55,204 nucleotides of DNA, from contig NZ_SMLW01000671.1 of NCBI RefSeq assembly GCF_009711405.1, forward strand, positions 1-55,204, read 5' to 3'. The position numbers and the translations under genes were made by a program. The notes under the pieces were generated by a model, which had not been told where the DNA came from, did no database searches, and was given only the letters and a program-made list of their open reading frames with translations. Each line of letters starts with the position of its first letter. The stretch's first letter is position 1. Source of the stretch: Fulvivirga kasyanovii (lineage in GTDB: Bacteria > Bacteroidota > Bacteroidia > Cytophagales > Cyclobacteriaceae). Positions 41,164 through 50,392 of this stretch are shown piece after piece.

Positions 41164-42837
41164 TTGAAAACCTGGAAATTTAAACTGCTATTTACCCTTT
41201 GTGCCTGCCCTGTGCTGTTCAGTTGTGGCCCGGCAGAAAACAACTCAGATACTACCACCGAAGTGGTTGAGGAAGTAAGGTATGAACGTGTGAATGCCGA
41301 CACAAGCCCTGATGCCAACAAAGTACTGGACCTGTATGCGTATGGTATGGCTATCATTAAAAAGCTGGACTGTACTGACCCTGCAAGCTGGTACTACCAG
41401 GGGAGTATGCATTCCGTACCACCCAGAGACGAAATTGAAGGACCTACGGTAGAGCTATGCCCACCCTACGATTCTGTTCCGCCTTTGAGAGCCTGGAACT
41501 CTTGTCCTCACATGTACCCGACGCACCAGCAGCTCAACTTCCTCACGTGGCACAGGCTGTACATCTATTATTATGAGCGTAACATCAGACATCATATAGC
41601 CAAAGGAGGAGAAGGGCTTCCTGGTTTGGGTGATTCCATCGCCAACCAGTTTAGTCTGCCGTACTGGGATTATACCGATCAGGGGAATATGCCTAAGCCG
41701 TTTACAGTAAAATCGTATGATTTTGAAAACGTAAAATTGGTAGATAACCCGCTTTATGAAATTGGCCGTTCTCCTACGTTGATGGACCGACAGCCAATAG
41801 ACTATAACTCCAGTGATAGCATCGCGGTTACTTTACCGGATGGATCGGTAAAGAACCTATGCATCAAAACTATGGAACAGGCGCTTGATGTTAATGATTT
41901 TCTCTCATTACCGGATGTGAGTGAGTTTTCACGTGGCCTGGAAGACCGCCTGCATAATGTGATGCACGATTATATTGGTGGTGCCGTGGACTCGGTGGAC
42001 CTGGCCCATGATCTGTATAACCGTATCTATCAAAGCACCAAAAGCGGCTTTGGCCTGATGGGGCAGATCCCAAGTGCAGGGTTTGACCCGATCTTCTTTC
42101 TTCACCACTCTAATGTCGACCGTATGTTTGCCGCATGGGAAGCCACCTATGGCCCCATTACCATTGAGGATATGAATACCTATGCCGGCAAGTGGGATTC
42201 TATCAAGCATATCTACCAGTTTTGGGATACACCAACAAACTCCTGGATCACTTACAACAGCATGCAGGAGATGCTGGATGCAGCCCATGCCATAGACTAT
42301 ACGTATGAAGAACTTCCATCGGTGAATAAGAAAATGCTCAGCGCCCAGCAAAAGCCGAAAGCCTCGCAATTGGTTAATGAAATTGTAAAGAAGACCCCTG
42401 AGGTTTTAGGCGAAGTCGGAAAGCCCCATGCCTTGGCTCTCAATAACGCCAAAGCATTGAAGTCCAATGGAGGAGAGGCTCGCTATACCATTGAAGTAAG
42501 CCTGAAGTTTGGCAGGAACATGTTCCAGCAACTGGCAGTATTCTCCATCCCTTCTGATATGGACTGGAATGCATGCGACCTGGACGATGCCTATGTACAT
42601 GGGGTTACGGCTGTGTTCGGCTCAACGCACCCTATGGAGCATGGTGGCGGACATCATGCCATGGGCGCCATGGTAAAGGGTCAGGAGTTTAGCCACACCT
42701 TTGTATTTGACGTAACCGAGGCAGTCAAAAAATTACCGGCAGGAGAGACCTTAAAGGTATATGTGGTGCCAATGAACACCCAGAACGGTCCGGATTTTTA
42801 CCTGTCAGAAATTGAACTGTATGAACATACATTTTAA
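41164..42837 (+). CDS. tyrosinase-family copper lipoprotein
   Basis: The start is a TTG (41164), supported by the lipobox LFSCGPAENN at a normal distance. The 557-aa protein has the CuA site (SMHSVPP, CPHMYPTHQQLNFLTWHRLY) and the CuB site (LHNVMHDYIGG, FFLHHSNVDRMF), so all six copper His are visible. The C-terminal third is a beta domain with HPMEHGGGHHAMG, like the shielding domain of plant polyphenol oxidases. It should hydroxylate phenols and oxidise catechols outside the cytoplasm. A terminator follows, closing the unit with the heme lipoprotein and PSD-like gene. Confidence 0.88.
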   Translation: MKTWKFKLLFTLCACPVLFSCGPAENNSDTTTEVVEEVRYERVNADTSPDANKVLDLYAYGMAIIKKLDCTDPASWYYQGSMHSVPPRDEIEGPTVELCPPYDSVPPLRAWNSCPHMYPTHQQLNFLTWHRLYIYYYERNIRHHIAKGGEGLPGLGDSIANQFSLPYWDYTDQGNMPKPFTVKSYDFENVKLVDNPLYEIGRSPTLMDRQPIDYNSSDSIAVTLPDGSVKNLCIKTMEQALDVNDFLSLPDVSEFSRGLEDRLHNVMHDYIGGAVDSVDLAHDLYNRIYQSTKSGFGLMGQIPSAGFDPIFFLHHSNVDRMFAAWEATYGPITIEDMNTYAGKWDSIKHIYQFWDTPTNSWITYNSMQEMLDAAHAIDYTYEELPSVNKKMLSAQQKPKASQLVNEIVKKTPEVLGEVGKPHALALNNAKALKSNGGEARYTIEVSLKFGRNMFQQLAVFSIPSDMDWNACDLDDAYVHGVTAVFGSTHPMEHGGGHHAMGAMVKGQEFSHTFVFDVTEAVKKLPAGETLKVYVVPMNTQNGPDFYLSEIELYEHTF

Positions 42838-42869
42838 AGTAAATTGATTCGCAGGTTTGAGTAAAGAGT

Positions 42870-42898
42870 CTCGCGGGATTATTCCTGCGGGGCTTTTT
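42870..42898 (+). terminator. rho-independent terminator after the tyrosinase gene
   Basis: CTCGCGGGA pairs with TCCTGCGGG over 9 bp (two G-U pairs) around TTAT, followed by a T5 run at 42894-42898. Confidence 0.75.
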
Positions 42899-43830
42899 CA
42901 TTCATGGCGCTTTACAGGTTCTTCTTTTTCTTCCTGCTCATAAGAAAACCAGATGTCATGCTCCTTATGGGGCTTTTGGCTGGCCGTTCCTTTGGCAACC
43001 TGGCGTTCAATTTGTGAATTGAACTCAGCACCAAGCAATATGATAAACCCGGTAAGATAAAACCAGAGCATTAAAATTATTATGGCTGCAAAACTTCCAT
43101 AAGTCTCATCATAACTTCCGAAGTTATCTATATAAAGAGTGAAAAGAAGTGATCCGAAAAGCCAGAATATGGTAGCCATTAAAGCTCCTGGCATCGTCCG
43201 TTGGAATTTACTATTGCCAACCCTGTCAGGAGCAACTTTGTAGATGAGAGACAGGGCACCCATGACCACCACAGCCAGTAAAGGCCACCTGGTCCACTGT
43301 ACAATGGTTTTCAGAGTTGAAGGCAGGTTGATCCTGTCCACTATAGCAGGAAAACCGACAACGAAAGCAATACACAGGAAACCTGTAATTACCCCTGCCA
43401 GGGTAAAGAGAAGGGTAATGGCGTATTTCTTAAGGAAACCACGTTCATCAATTTCATTATAAGCAATATTAACCCCTTCAAATACAGCAGAAGTACCTTT
43501 GTTTGCACTCCATAGGCTAAGCAAAATACCAAGAGCCAGACTCCAGCCCAGTGCATGGTCAGGTTCGGCAGAAATGCCCTTTAGTATATCACTGATCAGG
43601 CTACTGGCCTGCTCCGGTAATTCGCCGGAGATTTGAGAGATTTGCTGTTCTACTTCGGCAGGATCCATAATAAGGCCATAAATGGATACAACCGCTGCAA
43701 TGGCTGGAAATATGGCCATAAAAAAATAAAAAGCGATGCCGGCCGCCACTATGGAAACATGGTCCTGATTTAGCTGCCCCTTTACGCCTACGGCTGCTTG
43801 CTTCCAATAATTGCCTGATCTTGTGCTCAT
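42898..43830 (-). CDS. YihY/BrkB-family membrane protein
   Basis: This 310-aa protein has six hydrophobic helices and the family marks: SIVAAGIAFYFFMAIFPAI near the N-terminus, LWSANKGTSAVFEGVNIAYNE, and YGSFAAIIILMLWFYLTGFI with the following GAEFNSQIER. Members were once annotated as ribonuclease BN but have no nuclease motif. Their function is unknown; envelope maintenance or transport has been proposed. The charged C-terminal tail is cytosolic. It ends right beside the terminator of the convergent tyrosinase gene. Confidence 0.9.
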   Translation of the reverse strand: MSTRSGNYWKQAAVGVKGQLNQDHVSIVAAGIAFYFFMAIFPAIAAVVSIYGLIMDPAEVEQQISQISGELPEQASSLISDILKGISAEPDHALGWSLALGILLSLWSANKGTSAVFEGVNIAYNEIDERGFLKKYAITLLFTLAGVITGFLCIAFVVGFPAIVDRINLPSTLKTIVQWTRWPLLAVVVMGALSLIYKVAPDRVGNSKFQRTMPGALMATIFWLFGSLLFTLYIDNFGSYDETYGSFAAIIILMLWFYLTGFIILLGAEFNSQIERQVAKGTASQKPHKEHDIWFSYEQEEKEEPVKRHE

Positions 43831-43922
43831 TGTATATTTGTTCAGGATCTATCCCGTTGGGGAACTATTATTGAAGCCAACCACCTTAAAAACAGCAGTT
43901 ACTACAGATTGTTTTAAACAGA

Positions 43923-45221
43923 TTATTGGTCATAGGTGACCTTCCAGATGGTATTGGTGACGTCGTCCGTTACCAGTAAGGAACCATCAGGCATCTCAAT
44001 CACACCTACCGGCCTTCCATACACCTTTGCCTGATCAGGTTCATCGATAAATCCTGAAAGGAAATCCTTGGCCTTTCCGGCGGGTTTCCCATGCTTGAAA
44101 GGTACAAACTTTACACAGTAGCCAACTAATGAGGACCGGTTCCAGGAGCCATGCTGCGCTATAAAAGCACCACCATGATACTTCTCAGGGAAGCTGCTGC
44201 CATTGTAAAAAGCCAATCCCAATGAGGCTGTATGAGACCGGAGTGCATAATCAGGAACAATGGTTTGGTCAGCAACAGGCGGCTTTTCGGCTACACGTGG
44301 CTCATCATGATTTCCAAAGTAAACATAAGGCCAGCCGTAAAAACCACCTTCTTTTACACTCGTGAGGTAATCCGGAACAAGCTCATCGCCAAGCATATCG
44401 CGTTCATTGACTACGGTCCAAAGCTCATCTGACCCTGGCGCCCAGTCCATACCTACGGGATTTCTCAGGCCTCCGGCATAAACCTTCAATGCTGATCCGT
44501 CAGGATTCATTTCAAGTATATTGGCCTTCATAAACTCGGCTTTTATGCCATCTTCAGCCACATTGCTGCCCGAGCCAACCGCTATGTAGATCTTTGACCC
44601 ATCCCGGTTAGCAATGATATTCCTTGTCCAGTGCTGGTTATGCTTGCCCGCCGGAAGCACGGTTATCCTTTCACCCTTACCTTCTATGGCTGTTTGACCT
44701 GATTTATAAGGATAGCGCCATACACCGTCAGTATTGGCGACATAAAACCATCCATTCAGAACCAGCATACCGAAAGGCTGATTCAGGTTTTTCAAAAAAA
44801 TATAGCTGCTTTCCGGGGATCCATCACCATTGGCATCACGCAGCAATGTGATCCGGTCGGCACTGTGTTTAAGGCTTTTTGATCTGTGTGCTCCTATGAG
44901 CACGGCACCAATTTTCTTGAGCAGCCCGTAATTGGAATTACTTTCGGCTACCAGCACATCACCATTCGGCAGCACATACATCCATCTCGGGTTCTCCAGT
45001 CCGTCTGCGTATTTTGAAACAGTAAAGCCTTCCGGTGCTTTTGGTTTACGGCCGTTCCAACCTTTCACTTTACTGAAATTAGCCACGCCCTTGGTGGCAT
45101 ATGGAGGGGGCAGGGTGTCGTTAGGGGTGTGGTCGGTTTTAGGAATAGGTTGTTGAGTAAGGCACGATGCGAAGAGGATGCTAAGTACAAATGTTCCAGG
45201 CAAAAAGGTTTTATATGACAT
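43923..45221 (-). CDS. PQQ-type sugar dehydrogenase (sorbosone dehydrogenase family)
   Basis: I start at MSYKTFLPGTFVLSILFASCL, which gives a proper lipoprotein signal (lipobox FASC); the 37 codons upstream look spurious. The 432-aa protein is a six-bladed beta-propeller with family motifs: ENPRWMYVLPNGDVLVAES, KIYIAVGSGSNVAEDG, GGLRNPVGMDWAPGSDELWT and IAQHGSWNRSSLVGY. The last, with conserved His and Arg, is typical of the L-sorbosone/soluble aldose dehydrogenase group. It oxidises sugars or aldehydes at the cell surface using PQQ that the cell must obtain or make elsewhere. It stands alone. Confidence 0.85.
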   Translation of the reverse strand: MSYKTFLPGTFVLSILFASCLTQQPIPKTDHTPNDTLPPPYATKGVANFSKVKGWNGRKPKAPEGFTVSKYADGLENPRWMYVLPNGDVLVAESNSNYGLLKKIGAVLIGAHRSKSLKHSADRITLLRDANGDGSPESSYIFLKNLNQPFGMLVLNGWFYVANTDGVWRYPYKSGQTAIEGKGERITVLPAGKHNQHWTRNIIANRDGSKIYIAVGSGSNVAEDGIKAEFMKANILEMNPDGSALKVYAGGLRNPVGMDWAPGSDELWTVVNERDMLGDELVPDYLTSVKEGGFYGWPYVYFGNHDEPRVAEKPPVADQTIVPDYALRSHTASLGLAFYNGSSFPEKYHGGAFIAQHGSWNRSSLVGYCVKFVPFKHGKPAGKAKDFLSGFIDEPDQAKVYGRPVGVIEMPDGSLLVTDDVTNTIWKVTYDQ

Positions 45222-45853
45222 GACGCGGGCATGAATAGAGATTAAACTTTCTTCATAAAGAACAGTCGTATAAAAGTGAATGTTTTCGCATGCTATGGTA
45301 GTATGAGCATCCACACTGCAAATAAACTGCACTTTACCCCTGAGATAAGTTAAATACTGCAGGTTAGGTCATAAAATAATCAAATTAATTTAGTATATAT
45401 TTTGATTTCAGGGATTGAATACTTTTATTGCGGGCGATTTTTCCACAGGCCGCTTGCACTCCCCATATGTACAGCATTTCTGTAGAACTTAGACAAACAA
45501 AAATAAAGAATAAAATACCAGGACCGGTAAAGGTGATGGGCAGGGCAGGTTGTGGCGTTACAGGTTGGTGTTAAAATTTTCAAAAAGCGTTTATGACCGG
45601 TTCATTATTAGTTATCCACCTTATCCAACCTGTATTCTGGAATGGTATTCTGCAATTAATTTTTCATTTCTTTGGGGAGCATGCTGCTGCAGCATTCGAA
45701 CCGGCTACACCTGAGACTGCTTTTCGTGTAACTATTAAGTTGCCCTGTTCATCAGTTGAGCCACTGAGGTCAAGGCTACAAGCTTCTTGCGTGTTTCCTG
45801 TAAAGAACCGTTTTATTACATATTCAACAGTTATTAACCAATAAATTTATCTA
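45222..45853. other. 632-bp intergenic region, nothing coding supported
   Basis: It lies between divergent genes and should hold both promoters. An open frame of 83 codons at 45593-45844 has no natural-looking composition, and I leave it out. TATATATTTTG near 45396-45406 may be a degenerate -7 element. No strong hairpin is seen. Confidence 0.4.
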
Positions 45854-48800
45854 ATGTCTAATACTTTGTTGTTTAAGGGGTATTCATCCTCTTTAGTAGT
45901 GTTATTCTTTCTTTTGGTTTCGTTAGGGCTGCAGTTAGGAGTTGTACAAGGACAATCCCCGGACGTGGCTGCCACCAACCGCTTTGCACAAAACCCTGTA
46001 GGGTTGTATTCCGGTATTCCAGGAATTAGTCTCCCTGTAGGAGGTATTGACAGCCACAGCTTATCAGTGGGCTTATCGATGAGCTACCATGCCGGAGGCG
46101 TAAAAGTGGAAGACTACGCTTCCAGTGTAGGGCTTGGCTGGTCTCTTTCAGCCGGAGGTACGATCAGTAGGGTGGTACGAGGCATAGATGATTTTGATAC
46201 TCGGGGGCATCTGAATATGCCCGTTGCTGACCTTACGGACCTGAATAAATCCTGCCTTGTGAATGGCACTGACCAATATAACAAAGTAGAACAAATGCTT
46301 GGAGGTACCCGTGATAGCAGTCCCGATATTTTTTACTTTACGTTTCCGGGAGGTTCTGGCAAATTTGTATTTGACAACAACGGCCATCCGGTGGTGCTGG
46401 ACCAGTTCGGGCTTAAAATAGAAAAACCGGATGGGCCTACAGGCACATGGGTACTTACGACCCTGAGCGGTACCCAATATACTTTTGGAGGAGCCAGCCA
46501 TGTAGAAACCAGCAATGATGTAGCTACAGCCTGGTATTTAAAGAAAATAACTGACCTAAGCGGTGAAGTGGCCGTTTTTAACTATGAGCAGGTATCTTTT
46601 ACACAACCCCTTCCCGCACTAAAAACCCGTCACCACCTGATCAAAGGTACTGCCTGCGAAAGTAAAACCACAGAAGTAGAAAGGAATGAGACCATTACCA
46701 CTTTCTACCCTGCAGAAATCATCCTAAACGACTCCAGAATAGAGTTTGTGACATCTGAGCGGTGCGACCTTCCCGGCGCAAAAAAGGTAGACGCGATTAG
46801 AATATACCACAACCAGGATGAGTTACTCAAAAAAATTTCCTTTCAATATGAGTGCGATGCCTCCAAACAGCGCCTATGGCTTATGAGTATGCAGGAGAGC
46901 GGAGAAGATGGCAGTATGCTGCGTCCAACCCGATTCGGCTACTACAACAAAGCCCTGCTTCCAGGTGTAGATTCCTACGCCCAGGACCATTGGGGATACT
47001 ATAATGCTGCCAATAATGAAGATCTGGTCCCGGCATTTAACACTTCTTCTACCCATTTTTATGATGGCGCTAACCGCGACACCGATATTGAGAAAGTGAA
47101 ATACGGTGTACTCCATCGTATAGACCACCCTCAGGGTAGTATCACTGAGTACGATTATGAATCTCAACAGTATAAGCCTTACACTGTTACAGAGACTTAT
47201 ACGTATGAGCCCGTGCCCCAGAGCCGCGAACTTTGTTATGGAGGCTTTACCGAATGTGCGGGCAATGAAGTTACCGGTACATCCAGCTTCAGTCTGAACC
47301 GCGAAAACAGCCTTGTGCAGGTGAACTATCACCTGAAACGCACCGAAGAAACCTACAACAATGTAACCACTAAAACCGCAGTTCATATCAAAAACACCGG
47401 TACGGGGGCAATAGTTTTTACCAAGAATCTGCCGGATGTAGGCGAAATCTCCGGTACCCAGTCCCTTACGCTTCCTATGGGCAATTATGAAATGTGGGTA
47501 GACTATGCGGGAAATGTCGACCATCAAAACGGTGGTCAAAAAGCCTCTATTTCGGTAAACTATAATACATATACGAAAGTTGGAGTTCCGGGCTACATCT
47601 CTCATGGAGGTGGGCTGCGGGTCAAAAAAATTGTAGAAAAAGATGGACAGGGGCTGAACCCTTCCCTGGTAAAAAGGTATGAATACACCGATCCTGGCAC
47701 TACAACTTCTTCCGGCAGATTGATGATCAGGCCCCAATACTATTACTATAGTGATATGCCCTACTATGAGACGGACCTGGGTAACAACGTAGTGGCAGTA
47801 CACAACTGCACTTACCTTATTGCACAATCTACCAGTGTAGTACCACTGGCCACCTCAGCTCAGGGAGGGTACGTAGGGTATGATTATGTCACTGTATATG
47901 AAGGTGAGGAGCAACAACCTTCAAATGGAAGGGTAATCTATGAATACTACAATGCCTCCGATGAACCTAACTATGGCTACATTATTGACTCCGGCCTGCC
48001 ATCATCGAGCTATGAGCAAACACCACTTCCCGGAGTACCTCCCGTCGTAACTGAACCAAGAAAAGGCTACCTCAAAAAATCCACTGTGGAACGCTACTAT
48101 CAGTCTGGTTACTACCCCGTGAAAGAAACTACCTATAACTATATCACCACCCCCAAGACGGCCGTAAAAGGGTGGATACTGTCTGGTCTGGTAGATAAAA
48201 TCAACCTGCCCGCCAATGAAGGCTGTAAATACCTGGAAATGGCAGGCTATACCTACCAGTCCTCTCTAATTTCACTGCAAGGCACTACCCGGGTAGCCTA
48301 TGATGGCAAAGAGTCCCTTACCGGTAATGCCACCTCGTCTTCCACGCAATATTTGTATAATACCAGCTACCCCTACCTTACCCGCGAAGAGTGGGCCGTA
48401 GATGGTACTGGCAAGACCTACAAATCCAAGTACCGGCGAGTGACCGACTTCGACGATGCTGCGATGAACGGAGTAGTGGGAATAATAAAATCCCTCAACC
48501 AGTTGGGCATTATCATTGACCAGCAACAATGGGTAGAGGAAAACGGCACGGAAAAGTTATATGGAAGCCAGGTCACCCTTTTTGACCACATCAATAACAT
48601 GATCGTACCGTCGAGTAACTACAGCGCAGTACTGGAAACCCCCGCGAACAACTGGACCTCCTATAACGGTTACGGAGAGCCAGCAAGCCCCTACGAGCTG
48701 AATGCCACCTATACCTATGATGAAGATGCCACCCTTATAGAGGTGACCGACAAGACCGGGCAGTATGAGAGTATGCTTTATGGCTACGCCGATAAAGTAG

Positions 48801-50368
48801 CCATAGCACGCGTAAGCCATGCCCATCATAACCAGATAGCATATGGTAGCTTTGAAGCCACTGCCCCCGGCAACTGGGAAAACCTGGACGACAATATGAT
48901 TGAGGAACATGACAGCAAAACCGGTAACCGTTCCTACAGCGGCTCGCTCAGCAAATGTTGCTTACCTGCAGGAACCTATACTGTAGCACTATGGGCCAAA
49001 GGCACAGGTCATAGCATCACCATAGCGGGTAAATCAAAAACCACCAGCCCTGCATGGACCTATTATGTATGGGAAGGCCTCAGCGGAGGTAGCATAACTA
49101 TCAATAATACCGGGGCATTGATCGATGAGGTACGACTCTACCCTGAAGGAGCCCTGATGCAAACCTCTACTTACAAACCAGATATCGGTCTGACCAGCAG
49201 CACCGGTGTCAACGGCCAGTCAGTATACTATGAATATGATGGCCTACATCGCAAAAGGCTGATAAAAGACCAGGATGGGAATATTGTTAGCCACTTAAAT
49301 TATGGTGTGGTGGGTATAGCCGGGTTTATAGAGCACCAACCCCTACTATTGGGAACTCCTTCAGCCTTTTCCTTTGCCACTTCCGATGGACGATCTGCAC
49401 TGGACTATTCCTGGGATTTTGGCGATGGACAAGCTGCTCTGAATGGCCAAACGGTAAACAAAACCTACAGCCAGCCAGGAGCACATACCGTAACACTAAC
49501 CATTAGTGATGGAGAAGACATTATAGACGTTTATACCAGGCAGGTATATGTAGAGCTTAGCGGTGAAATACAGATAGAAGACCTGGGCAACCGGCAGGTG
49601 GCACTAAGTGTATCAGGCAGTGAAGCCAACCTAACAGGTACCACGTATACCTGGGAGCTCCCTGACGATAATACCAGCCTCTCCGGACAATCACAAAACT
49701 ATCAGTTTCACAGACTGGGCAGGAAAACCCTCAGGCTGGTTATAAAACATCCTGAGGGCATAGAAACAATAAGGGAAGCCCATCACTTGCTCTCCGGCAC
49801 GATGACCCTTGCCTTCAACCCAACCATATACAACGTTATACAAAATCAGGAAGCCAGCTTTTCTCCTGTTCTGAACAGTAACCCTCCTGATGCTGAAACT
49901 GTAATAGACTATGGCGATGGTAGCCATGGCAACACTTTTAAGCACCGTTACCAAACCCCTGGTACCTATACCGTAACAGCTTATCAAACCCATGAGTATT
50001 ATGCAGCTACCCCAGAAGCCACACTGACGGTAAATGTGGACTATGCCGCACCTGTACTGGAAGATGATGACGTAACCGTACAGATCGACTATCAGGGTGC
50101 AGGTGTTGATGACGATATTTATACCATCACCACCGCGGTAAAATATGGAAAACCCAGCCTTACGTGGTACTGGGAAGCCAAAGGAGACAGCGACACCTGG
50201 CAGTTGCTCCGCACGGGAAGTGCACCTCAGGAAGCATTCACCTTTCCCACCACCGGGAGTGGAGAGACCTATTCAGGAGCCTTCAGTGTTCGCGTGCGGG
50301 TAAAGGATGCCAATGGTGCCTATTCCAGCTATGTAGAAGTTCCTATGTTGAGAGAGATACCGAATTAA
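45854..50368 (+). CDS. large secreted RHS-family protein with PKD domains
   Basis: The 1504-aa product has a signal peptide (VLFFLLVSLGLQLGVVQGQ). It then has the Bacteroidota RHS N-terminal segment (NPVGLYSGIPGISLPVGGI, LGWSLSAGGTISRVVRG), YD-type motifs such as TEYDYESQQY and YYEYDGLHRKRLIKDQDGN, and two PKD domains at about 1155-1235 (YSWDFGDGQ, GAHTVTLTISDGED) and 1340-1390 (IDYGDGSHG, PGTYTVTAYQ). It ends without an RHS core or toxin tip. It is the first of a pair, with the next RHS gene starting 25 bp later, so the two proteins are probably exported and assembled together. Confidence 0.85.
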   Translation: MSNTLLFKGYSSSLVVLFFLLVSLGLQLGVVQGQSPDVAATNRFAQNPVGLYSGIPGISLPVGGIDSHSLSVGLSMSYHAGGVKVEDYASSVGLGWSLSAGGTISRVVRGIDDFDTRGHLNMPVADLTDLNKSCLVNGTDQYNKVEQMLGGTRDSSPDIFYFTFPGGSGKFVFDNNGHPVVLDQFGLKIEKPDGPTGTWVLTTLSGTQYTFGGASHVETSNDVATAWYLKKITDLSGEVAVFNYEQVSFTQPLPALKTRHHLIKGTACESKTTEVERNETITTFYPAEIILNDSRIEFVTSERCDLPGAKKVDAIRIYHNQDELLKKISFQYECDASKQRLWLMSMQESGEDGSMLRPTRFGYYNKALLPGVDSYAQDHWGYYNAANNEDLVPAFNTSSTHFYDGANRDTDIEKVKYGVLHRIDHPQGSITEYDYESQQYKPYTVTETYTYEPVPQSRELCYGGFTECAGNEVTGTSSFSLNRENSLVQVNYHLKRTEETYNNVTTKTAVHIKNTGTGAIVFTKNLPDVGEISGTQSLTLPMGNYEMWVDYAGNVDHQNGGQKASISVNYNTYTKVGVPGYISHGGGLRVKKIVEKDGQGLNPSLVKRYEYTDPGTTTSSGRLMIRPQYYYYSDMPYYETDLGNNVVAVHNCTYLIAQSTSVVPLATSAQGGYVGYDYVTVYEGEEQQPSNGRVIYEYYNASDEPNYGYIIDSGLPSSSYEQTPLPGVPPVVTEPRKGYLKKSTVERYYQSGYYPVKETTYNYITTPKTAVKGWILSGLVDKINLPANEGCKYLEMAGYTYQSSLISLQGTTRVAYDGKESLTGNATSSSTQYLYNTSYPYLTREEWAVDGTGKTYKSKYRRVTDFDDAAMNGVVGIIKSLNQLGIIIDQQQWVEENGTEKLYGSQVTLFDHINNMIVPSSNYSAVLETPANNWTSYNGYGEPASPYELNATYTYDEDATLIEVTDKTGQYESMLYGYADKVAIARVSHAHHNQIAYGSFEATAPGNWENLDDNMIEEHDSKTGNRSYSGSLSKCCLPAGTYTVALWAKGTGHSITIAGKSKTTSPAWTYYVWEGLSGGSITINNTGALIDEVRLYPEGALMQTSTYKPDIGLTSSTGVNGQSVYYEYDGLHRKRLIKDQDGNIVSHLNYGVVGIAGFIEHQPLLLGTPSAFSFATSDGRSALDYSWDFGDGQAALNGQTVNKTYSQPGAHTVTLTISDGEDIIDVYTRQVYVELSGEIQIEDLGNRQVALSVSGSEANLTGTTYTWELPDDNTSLSGQSQNYQFHRLGRKTLRLVIKHPEGIETIREAHHLLSGTMTLAFNPTIYNVIQNQEASFSPVLNSNPPDAETVIDYGDGSHGNTFKHRYQTPGTYTVTAYQTHEYYAATPEATLTVNVDYAAPVLEDDDVTVQIDYQGAGVDDDIYTITTAVKYGKPSLTWYWEAKGDSDTWQLLRTGSAPQEAFTFPTTGSGETYSGAFSVRVRVKDANGAYSSYVEVPMLREIPN

Positions 50369-50392
50369 TATATACCCTTGGAGCAAATAATA

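Noticed and set aside
42898-43830. Annotation of the YihY/BrkB gene as ribonuclease BN, which would have linked it to tRNA processing
   Set aside because: The family has no nuclease motifs; the RNase BN name was a historical misassignment.
45593-45844. 83-codon frame upstream of the RHS pair
   Set aside because: No recognisable features, and it ends just before the next start; more likely a leader region.
46874-47827. 317-codon minus-strand frame inside the RHS/PKD gene
   Set aside because: It lies wholly opposite a long coding frame with clear domains; its hydrophobic composition is typical of antisense frames.
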